A DNA stretch of 64,000 nucleotides from Prauserella isguenensis (GTDB taxonomy: Bacteria > Actinomycetota > Actinomycetes > Mycobacteriales > Pseudonocardiaceae), in the NCBI RefSeq assembly GCF_014191605.1, contig NZ_JACHWU010000003.1, positions 719,995-783,994 of the forward strand, written 5' to 3'. The notes beneath the pieces were generated by a model. The model did not search any database. It saw only the letters and a list, made by a program, of their open reading frames with translations, and was not told where the DNA came from. This document shows positions 58,111 through 64,000 of the stretch, piece after piece (the stretch's first letter is position 1; every line of letters starts with the position of its first letter). The translations under genes were made by a program, and so were the position numbers.

Positions 58111-59493
58111 TCAGCAGAATCCCGAGGGGACCTTCTCGCGCTCCCGCTGCGCGCCGAACTCCGCAGGCTGGCACGTGGTTTCGAGCACCGACATCCACAG
58201 GTCGCCGTCGGGGTCGACCTGGTTCCGGCGGCTGGTCATCAACGACAACGGCACGTGCACGAAACGCCGTCGCCATCGCGCGACCGCGACCTCCGTCCGG
58301 CCCGCCATGGCCGCGTGCGCCGCGGCATGGGCCAGCCGCAGGCAGTAGACGCTGTCGTAGGCGTTCGCGACGACGCTGCGGATGGCGTAGCTCGGGTCGA
58401 TGTAGCGCATCGTGGGGGCGAGGCCGACCGCGGTCAGGTGGTCGGTGATGCGCTCCTTCAGCAGATCGTCGATCTTGCCGAGCTTGACGTTTCCGGACGC
58501 GTCGGTCGCCTTGCCGTTCCGATGCGCCAGGTCGGGCTCCTCGAGCAGCTCCTGTCCCGCCCCTTCGGCGAGCACGATGACGACGTAGCCCTTCTTCCGC
58601 ACGTGTTGCTCGACGTAGGCCAGCAGCCCGTCCGGCCCGTCGAGCGTGAACGGGATCTCCGGGATCAGGACGATGTCGGCACCGTTGGCCGCCAGGGCGG
58701 CGTAGGCGGCGATGAACCCCGAATGTCGGCCCATCAGTTTCACGAGTCCGACACCGTTCGGGCTGGCCGCGGCCTCGACCGACACCGACGAGATGAAGTC
58801 CATCGCGCTGGCGAACGCGCTCTGGAACCCGAAGGACTGATCGGTGAAGGGCAGGTCGTTGTCGATCGTCTTCGGCACACCGATGACGGAGATGTCGAGC
58901 CCGCGTGCCTCGATCGCCTTGCTGAGACACGTCGCTGCCCGCATACCGCCGTCGCCGCCGATGACGAACAGGACGTCGACGCCGTGTTCGACGAGGCTGT
59001 CGACCATCTCGTCGGGGTCCTGGTTGCCGCGCGAGCTGCCCAGGATCGTGCCGCCTGCATTGTGGATGTCGCGGACGTGGTCCGGGGTCAGCTCGACCGT
59101 GTCCTCGCGGTACTCGGACGTCAGGCCGCGCAGGCCGTTCCGGAACCCGAGAATGCGCTTCACCTTGTAGTGCACGGCGAGTTCCTGCACGAGCCCACGG
59201 ATGACGTTGTTGAGCCCCGGGCACAGTCCGCCGCACGTGAGGATTCCGGCGGTGACCGAGGAGGGGTCGAAGTAGATCTTCTTGCGGGGACCCGCGCCCT
59301 CGAAACTCGGGACCTGTTCGGGAGGAACGTCGTGCCCGGCCAGCATGGACACGGTGTCCTCGAGCAGGACGCGGTCGCCCTCCGCGACGTAGTGCGGAGA
59401 GGTCTGTTTCGTCGTGAGCATCTCGGAGAGCGGCGAATCATAACGACACTCGCCGAGATGACGAACGCGGAGGTCGTCCAGATACAGCGTCAC
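58111..59493 (-). CDS. pfkA: 6-phosphofructokinase, plant/protist-type (clade X-like)
   Basis: About 460 residues from GTG 59493 (TLYLDDLRVRHLGECRYDSPL), 5 nt behind agggag; an ATG at 59529 would add 12 residues. The nucleotide segment reads GGDGGMRAA with Gly where pyrophosphate-dependent enzymes have Asp, so ATP is the likely donor. The substrate loop PKTIDND has Lys instead of the Gly of E. coli PfkA, the combination seen in ATP-dependent plant and trypanosome enzymes. MGRHSG and EIPF follow, and the protein is longer than PfkA (320) because of N- and C-terminal extensions. It converts fructose 6-phosphate to the 1,6-bisphosphate and is the last gene of the co-directional RuMP-related cluster. 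Confidence 0.9.
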   Translation of the reverse strand: MTLYLDDLRVRHLGECRYDSPLSEMLTTKQTSPHYVAEGDRVLLEDTVSMLAGHDVPPEQVPSFEGAGPRKKIYFDPSSVTAGILTCGGLCPGLNNVIRGLVQELAVHYKVKRILGFRNGLRGLTSEYREDTVELTPDHVRDIHNAGGTILGSSRGNQDPDEMVDSLVEHGVDVLFVIGGDGGMRAATCLSKAIEARGLDISVIGVPKTIDNDLPFTDQSFGFQSAFASAMDFISSVSVEAAASPNGVGLVKLMGRHSGFIAAYAALAANGADIVLIPEIPFTLDGPDGLLAYVEQHVRKKGYVVIVLAEGAGQELLEEPDLAHRNGKATDASGNVKLGKIDDLLKERITDHLTAVGLAPTMRYIDPSYAIRSVVANAYDSVYCLRLAHAAAHAAMAGRTEVAVARWRRRFVHVPLSLMTSRRNQVDPDGDLWMSVLETTCQPAEFGAQREREKVPSGFC

Positions 59494-59563
59494 CGGAGCT
59501 CCCTGGTCGTAGTCGAGTATGGCGTCCACGTCGCGGCGGGTTCAGCAGCGGAACCGATGCGAT

Positions 59564-60547
59564 CTACCCCGCGGCCTCGTCGAACGTCGTGTGTGCGATG
59601 CGGCGAATCTGGTTCCGCGAGATCAGCAGCGACTCGGCGGTCGTCCCGCCCACGTGGGTCTGTGGCCGCCCGAGAAGGTTGCCGCCGCTGACGCCCGTGG
59701 CGACGAAGAAGGCGTCGCCCGCCACGAGCTCGTCGCAGCTGTAGATGCGGTCGAGCGACATCCCGGCCGCGCGGATGGCGTCCGTCTCCTCGTCACGCTG
59801 AGGAGCCAGGCGACCCAGCATGCCCCCGCCCAGAGCGCCGACCGCCGCAGCCGTCATGACCCCTTCGGGGGTGCCGCCGACACCAAGGAGCAGGTCGACG
59901 TCGAGCGTCGGCAGGAGTACCGCCAGGCTGCCCCCGACGTCACCGCCCGCCGGCGTCTGAACCGACGCACCGGCCTGCACCACACGCTCGATGAGCTTCT
60001 TGTGCCGCGGCTTGTCCATGATCATGACACGCAGGTCGTCGACCTGTTTGCCGAGAGCCTTGGCGACCTTGATCAGGGTCTGCTCCGGCGGGTCGTCGAG
60101 ATCGATGCTGTGTTTCGCCTCCGGCGGCACCACGATCTTGTCCATGTAGAACCCGGGCCCCGGCGACCACAGGGTCCCGCGCTGTCCGAAGGCGATCGTG
60201 GCGAGCGCGCCGGGAAGGTCCTTCGCGCAGAACGACGTGCCCTCGAGCGGATCGACGGCGATGTCGAACTCGGGGCCGGATCCGTTACCCACGACCTCGC
60301 CGTTGAACAGCATCGGGGCGTCGTCCTTCTCACCCTCCCCGATCACGACCGTCCCTCGCCCGGGCGCGGCGGCCAGCGCCTCCCGCATGGCCCGGGTGGC
60401 CGCGGCGTCGGCCGCGTCCTGGTCGTAACGGCCGACCCACTCGTAGCTGGCGATCGCGGCACTCCGGGTCGCCTCGAGCGCCACGGCCTCCAGCGCATGG
60501 ATATCGCCACGATTCACCGGTGCGATCTCATCTTGAGACTGCATCAT
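59564..60547 (-). CDS. glpX: Class II fructose-1,6-bisphosphatase
   Basis: A 327-residue GlpX-type phosphatase. Two ATGs lie in tandem at 60547 and 60544 behind caggaga; the second has the better spacing. Motifs: GEGEKDDAPMLFNGE (Lys and metal-ligand Asp/Glu), DIAVDPLEGTSFCA with the DPLEGT metal site, GRGTVVIGEGEKDD, and AAVGALGGGMLGRLAP. It removes the 1-phosphate from fructose 1,6-bisphosphate or sedoheptulose bisphosphate. In a RuMP cycle it returns fructose 6-phosphate from triose phosphates. It lies 70 bp upstream of pfk and 141 bp downstream of hxlB. A kinase and its opposing phosphatase side by side is notable and implies separate control. Confidence 0.95.
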   Translation of the reverse strand: MMQSQDEIAPVNRGDIHALEAVALEATRSAAIASYEWVGRYDQDAADAAATRAMREALAAAPGRGTVVIGEGEKDDAPMLFNGEVVGNGSGPEFDIAVDPLEGTSFCAKDLPGALATIAFGQRGTLWSPGPGFYMDKIVVPPEAKHSIDLDDPPEQTLIKVAKALGKQVDDLRVMIMDKPRHKKLIERVVQAGASVQTPAGGDVGGSLAVLLPTLDVDLLLGVGGTPEGVMTAAAVGALGGGMLGRLAPQRDEETDAIRAAGMSLDRIYSCDELVAGDAFFVATGVSGGNLLGRPQTHVGGTTAESLLISRNQIRRIAHTTFDEAAG

Positions 60548-60584
60548 GGTCTCCTGTTCGGTGCGGGTGGAGTCAGCACATCGA

Positions 60585-60604
60585 GATCGCGAGTTCTCGC
60601 GATC
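60585..60604. promoter_or_regulatory. 20-bp palindrome upstream of glpX
   Basis: Perfect inverted repeat gatcgcgag-tt-ctcgcgatc (60585-60593/60596-60604), centred 48 bp before the glpX ATG. With only 2 nt between the arms it is more likely an operator than a terminator. The binding protein is unknown. Confidence 0.5.
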
Positions 60605-60688
60605 GACCGAGCACGCGGACCCGCCGAACGGACCGCACGTGCGTGTTTTCGAAAGATCGATGAATCGTGGCGATACCGGCGCTCACGC

Positions 60689-61276
60689 TCACTCGAGATT
60701 CGCGTGGAGGCGCCACAGTTCACGCGCCTGCGTCCCGCTGGTCTTCCACAGAGCGTGGAACAGCGCGTCGGTGATCAGCAGTACGGACTGCTCGAAGAGG
60801 CTGCCCCCGTACTGGACGGAGGCGTTCCCGTCGAAGTCCTGCTTGTCCGCCGCAGGCACCACGAGCACCTCGGTCGCGGCCCTCGCGAGCGCCGATTCGG
60901 GAGCCGTGGTCAGTGCGATCACCTCGGCACCCTGCTCACGAGCGGTTTCCGCCGCTCGGACCACGCGCTTCGTCCCCCCGGAACCCGAGGCCGCGACCAG
61001 CACGTCGTTCGGCCCGATGGCCGGGGCGGTGGTCTCGCCGACGACGTGCGTGGCCAGCCCGAGGTGCATGAACCGCATCGCGGCCATCTGCAGGGCCAGT
61101 CCGCTCCGTCCGGTCCCGATGGTGAACACAGCAGGTGCTTCGAGCAACAGGGCACCCGCCCGAATCCACGCCGCGGACTGCACCGCGCCGCTCACCCTGT
61201 CCACCTCACCGACGACAGCACGTGTCGCGTCCGAGAAAAGAGCGTCATCAAGCTTCTTCGGCATCGACTTCGTCAA
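60689..61276 (-). CDS. hxlB: 6-phospho-3-hexuloisomerase (RuMP pathway)
   Basis: A 195-residue SIS-domain isomerase that turns 3-hexulose 6-phosphate into fructose 6-phosphate. The start TTG 61276 lies 7 nt behind ggaggga; an ATG at 61264 (MPKKLDDALF) is possible but poorly spaced. The SIS fold shows VFTIGTGRSGLALQMAAMRFMHLG (about 50-73), the catalytic Glu region HVVGETTAPAIGPNDVLVAASGSGGTKRVV and QYGGSLFEQSVLLITDALF. Length and motifs match bacterial Hpi. With the HxlA C-terminus two genes upstream this supports a formaldehyde-fixing role. The gene is separated by 223 bp from tkt, so it may have its own promoter. Confidence 0.9.
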   Translation of the reverse strand: MTKSMPKKLDDALFSDATRAVVGEVDRVSGAVQSAAWIRAGALLLEAPAVFTIGTGRSGLALQMAAMRFMHLGLATHVVGETTAPAIGPNDVLVAASGSGGTKRVVRAAETAREQGAEVIALTTAPESALARAATEVLVVPAADKQDFDGNASVQYGGSLFEQSVLLITDALFHALWKTSGTQARELWRLHANLE

Positions 61277-61328
61277 CGGAATTTCCCTCCACTTTCGGAA
61301 CCGGGCGACATTCACCGGGAACTTGCCC

Positions 61329-61463
61329 GATATGGATTACGAACCACCGGCAAGAACCGTCGACCGGACGGCCAAGAAAGCCACAACAATGGTCTGCCAC
61401 CGACTCGACGGGCGGCAAGGTTCACGGCATTTACAGCCACTATCGCCTGATTTGGATAACGAA
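61329..61463. promoter_or_regulatory. Two near-identical 15-bp repeats 120 bp apart in the tkt-hxlB gap
   Basis: gatatggattacgaa at 61329-61343 and gatttggataacgaa at 61449-61463 (13 of 15 identical), exactly 120 bp apart, in DNA less GC-rich than the neighbourhood. Candidate regulator sites for hxlB; no known motif is recognised. Confidence 0.4.
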
Positions 61464-61499
61464 TACTGCCCGCGAGTCCCGCGACGGGCCCCGCCGGCC

Positions 61500-63632
61500 T
61501 CAGCTCGAACGCGCCGACTGCAGGCTGCGGCGCGCCGCCTCGACCACGGCCTCTGCCGTGATGCCGAACTCACTGAACAGCGTCTTGAAGTCGGCCGAGG
61601 CGCCGAAGTGTTCCAACGACACGATCTCGCCCGCGTCCCCGGCGAAGCGGTGCCACGGCTGCGCGATTCCGGCCTCGACGACCACCCTGGCACGCACCGA
61701 CGGAGGCAGGACCCGCTCCCGGTAGGACCGGTCCTGGCGATCGAACCACTCCACACACGGCATCGACACGACCCGCGTGGGCACGCCGCCGGCCTCGAGC
61801 ACGTCCCTGGCTTCGACCGCCAGTTGCACCTCGGATCCGGTGCCGACGAGCACCACCTCGGGACTGCCGGAGGACGCCTCGGCCAGTACGTAACCGCCGC
61901 GGACGACACCCTCGGCCGACGTCCCTTCGAGGGTCGGCACGTTCTGCCTGGTCAGCGCCAGCCCTGCCGGGCCGCCGGTGTCCTCGAGCACGGCCTTCCA
62001 GGCATGCGCGGTCTCGTTCGCGTCGGCCGGCCGCACCATCGACAGGCCGGGAATGGCCCGCAGCGAGGCCAACTGCTCCACGGGCTGGTGGGTCGGGCCG
62101 TCCTCGCCGAGACCGATCGAATCGTGCGTCCACACGTAGACGACCGGCAGCCGCATGAGCGCAGCCAGCCGGACCGCGGGGCGCATGTAGTCGCTGAAGA
62201 TCAGGAAGGTACCGCCGTACGGACGGGTTCCGCCGTGCAGCGCGATTCCGTTGAGGATCGAACCCATCGCGTGCTCACGGATGCCGAAGTGCAGCGTACG
62301 GCCGTAGGGCTGTGCCTTCCACGCGTTCGTGGAGATCTCGGCCGGGCCGAACGAGTCCGCACCCTTGATCGTGGTGTTGTTGCTCTCCGCCAGGTCCGCG
62401 GAACCGCCCCACAGCTCCGGCAGCACGTCGCCGAGCTTCGCCAGCACCGCGGCCGATGCCTTGCGCGTGGCGACACCCTGCTCGTCCGGCTCCCACACCG
62501 GGAGCTCGTCGGCCCACCCGGCGGGCAGCTCGCGCGAGCGGAGGCGGTCCAGCAGCGCCTTGCGCTCGGGATTGCTCCGTGCCCAGGCGTCGAACTCGAG
62601 CTGCCACTTCTCGTGGTCGGCCCTCGCCCGCGCGGCCACCTCACGGGTGTGACGCAGGACGTCGTCGTCGACCTGGAAGGTCCGCTCCGGATCGAAGCCG
62701 ACCGTGCGCTTCAGGCCCGCCAACTCCTCGCCGCCCAGCGCCGCACCGTGCGCCTTGCCGGAGTTCATCTTGGTCGGTGCCGGATACCCGATCACGGTGC
62801 GCAGCACGATCAGGGTCGGCCGGGTGGTCTCCAGCTTGGCCTGTTCCACCGCGTGCAGGAATCCGGTGACGTCCTCACCGCCGTGCACCGTGAGTACCTG
62901 CCAGCCGTAGGCCTCGTAACGCTTGGCGGTGTCCTCGGACAGCGCGATGTGCGTGTCGTCCTCGATCGAGATCTCGTTGCTGTCGTAGATCACCGTGAGG
63001 TTGCCCAGCTGCTGGGTTCCGGCCAGTGACGACGCCTCGGACGTGACGCCCTCCTCGATGTCGCCGTCGGAGGCGATCACGTAGACTTGATGGTCGAAGA
63101 CGCTCGTGCCCTGTTCGGCATCGGGATCGAACAGCCCGCGCTCGCGGCGGGAGGCCATGGCCATGCCGACCGCGTTGGCCAGCCCCTGACCGAGCGGGCC
63201 GGTGGTGGTCTCCACGCCCGTGGTGTGGCCGTACTCGGGGTGTCCCGGCGTCAGCGAATCCCACGTGCGCAACGCCTTCAGGTCGTCGAGTTCGAGGCCG
63301 TAGCCGGAGAGGAACAGCTGAATGTACAGGGTGAGGCTCGAATGCCCGGCCGACAGTACGAACCGGTCCCGGCCGATCCACTCCGCGTCGTCGGGGTCGT
63401 GCCGCATGACCCGCTGGAACAACGCGTACGCGACGGGGGCGAGGCTCATCGCCGTGCCGGGGTGCCCGCTCCCGCACTGCTCGACCGCGTCCGCCGCCAG
63501 CACCCGAGCCGTCTCCACCGCGCGCTGGTCCAGCTCTGTCCAGTCGTCGGGGATCCGCTTGGTGGTCAAGCGAACAACCTCGTCAGCTGATTGGGTCACC
63601 CGGTGGTCCGAGACCGACTCGTTTGCTGCCAT
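61500..63632 (-). CDS. tkt: Transketolase
   Basis: A 710-residue transketolase. The ATG at 63632 follows aggag; the long frame upstream is not coding. TPP domain: GSGHPGTAMSLAPVAY near the start, YGHTTGVETTTGPLGQGLANAVGMAMA and SDGDIEEGVTSEASSLAG (GDG...N type). Pyrimidine domain: THDSIGLGEDGPTHQPVEQLA. A C-terminal domain follows. It transfers two-carbon units between sugar phosphates. Being between hxlA and hxlB, it is probably a cluster-specific copy that regenerates ribulose 5-phosphate acceptor in the RuMP cycle; the housekeeping copy usually sits with tal and zwf, not seen here. Confidence 0.95.
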   Translation of the reverse strand: MAANESVSDHRVTQSADEVVRLTTKRIPDDWTELDQRAVETARVLAADAVEQCGSGHPGTAMSLAPVAYALFQRVMRHDPDDAEWIGRDRFVLSAGHSSLTLYIQLFLSGYGLELDDLKALRTWDSLTPGHPEYGHTTGVETTTGPLGQGLANAVGMAMASRRERGLFDPDAEQGTSVFDHQVYVIASDGDIEEGVTSEASSLAGTQQLGNLTVIYDSNEISIEDDTHIALSEDTAKRYEAYGWQVLTVHGGEDVTGFLHAVEQAKLETTRPTLIVLRTVIGYPAPTKMNSGKAHGAALGGEELAGLKRTVGFDPERTFQVDDDVLRHTREVAARARADHEKWQLEFDAWARSNPERKALLDRLRSRELPAGWADELPVWEPDEQGVATRKASAAVLAKLGDVLPELWGGSADLAESNNTTIKGADSFGPAEISTNAWKAQPYGRTLHFGIREHAMGSILNGIALHGGTRPYGGTFLIFSDYMRPAVRLAALMRLPVVYVWTHDSIGLGEDGPTHQPVEQLASLRAIPGLSMVRPADANETAHAWKAVLEDTGGPAGLALTRQNVPTLEGTSAEGVVRGGYVLAEASSGSPEVVLVGTGSEVQLAVEARDVLEAGGVPTRVVSMPCVEWFDRQDRSYRERVLPPSVRARVVVEAGIAQPWHRFAGDAGEIVSLEHFGASADFKTLFSEFGITAEAVVEAARRSLQSARSS

Positions 63633-63892
63633 CGAAACGCACTCCTGTTGATTTCGTTTTTTCTTGATTTCCACGGAAGCGGGCGGCAGGCGTGGACTCC
63701 GCCACGCGATCGTTTCCGGAGAATCTCGTCCCACCGATCGAACGGAAGCGAGCGGTCGGTTCTCGCGACATCGGCGGATCAGTTCCACGGCCCGATCGCC
63801 ACGAGACTTCCGGCTCGGCGACCAAGCGCGTTCACCGGAAGGTCGTGGCGTCGGGCCTGTCGTGGGGGGGTGTGCTGTGGGCACACGCGGCC

Positions 63893-63910
63893 TGAAAAAA
63901 AAGGGGGGGG
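63893..63910. repeat. A8-G8 homopolymer tract after hxlA
   Basis: Eight A (63895-63902) followed by eight G (63903-63910), directly 3' of the hxlA stop on the minus strand (there C8 then T8). A G7 run lies at 63864-63870, and a gtgtgc/gcacac dyad at 63870-63886. In high-GC DNA an A8 run is unusual; it may be part of a terminator, a slippage hotspot or a sequencing artefact. Confidence 0.7.
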
Positions 63911-63915
63911 TTGGG

Positions 63916-64000
63916 TCAGGCGGTGGCGCGCTTGCGGAGTTCGCGGGCGGCCACGCCCGGGTCCGGAGCGTTGTAGATCGCCCCACCGGCCACCGCCACC
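63916..64000 (-). CDS. hxlA: 3-hexulose-6-phosphate synthase, C-terminal end only
   Basis: Only 27 codons and the TGA (63918-63916) are inside the window. The visible C-terminus VAVAGGAIYNAPDPGVAAR followed by a basic ELRKRATA tail matches the end of 3-hexulose-6-phosphate synthase, where a GGAI segment binds the substrate phosphate. The enzyme condenses formaldehyde with ribulose 5-phosphate. Identification is supported by the adjacent hxlB and tkt genes. The start lies beyond the right edge. An orotidine-5'-phosphate decarboxylase-type relative cannot be fully excluded on so little sequence. Confidence 0.7.
   Translation of the reverse strand, partial: VAVAGGAIYNAPDPGVAARELRKRATA

Noticed and set aside
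60546..63029. 827-residue plus-strand frame across hxlB and tkt
   Set aside because: Antisense shadow of two well-supported genes; its composition (Arg/Pro/Ser-rich) and lack of an RBS or domain argue against coding.

Overview
The window is high-GC (roughly 70% by eye) actinobacterial chromosome. WhiB1, MtrAB-LpqB, PdtaS, the SigR/RsrA pair, the multifunctional kgd, ribosomal protein bL37 and an Rv3235-family protein all point to Actinomycetota. The gene content (PucR next to ald, DUF43 polyamine-synthase-like protein, RuMP genes) fits a Pseudonocardiaceae member related to Saccharomonospora or Amycolatopsis; the species cannot be named from the sequence. It is ordinary chromosome: no rRNA, tRNA, prophage, insertion sequence or CRISPR array was seen.

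1-8 kb: a partial acyl-CoA carboxylase carboxyltransferase gene, a secreted SGNH esterase and a TetR regulator whose operator motif is repeated in front of the carboxylase; an uncharacterised protein; a PucR regulator near alanine dehydrogenase; and a quinone oxidoreductase with a textbook MerR-type promoter. 8-20 kb: an ABC-2 transporter pair, a very long fused ABC exporter, kgd (2-oxoglutarate metabolism) and a secreted subtilisin. 20-33 kb: an osmoprotectant ABC operon with repeat-rich upstream DNA, a branched-polyamine-synthase-like protein, malic enzyme, a sugar epimerase, a Tat-exported cholesterol oxidase and several small metabolic genes.

33-57 kb: a block collinear, from memory, with Mycobacterium tuberculosis Rv3219 to Rv3246c: whiB1, pdtaS, the 24-codon bL37 gene, rsrA-sigR, an SRAP protein, rsgA, an Rv3235 homologue, secA, hpf, comF, lpqB-mtrB-mtrA. 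It is interrupted by pruA, a wax-ester-synthase-like gene and an rRNA methyltransferase. Regulatory sites are clear here: two CRP-like boxes 50 bp apart before whiB1 and a SigR-type promoter before sigR.

57-64 kb: after an IclR regulator lies a co-directional minus-strand set: hxlA (3' end only), tkt, hxlB, glpX and a plant-type 6-phosphofructokinase. Together these form most of a ribulose-monophosphate (RuMP) formaldehyde-fixation cycle. HxlA and HxlB fix formaldehyde into fructose 6-phosphate, PFK and FBPase interconvert it with the bisphosphate, and transketolase regenerates pentose phosphate. This cluster is the most interesting metabolic feature and continues beyond the right edge.
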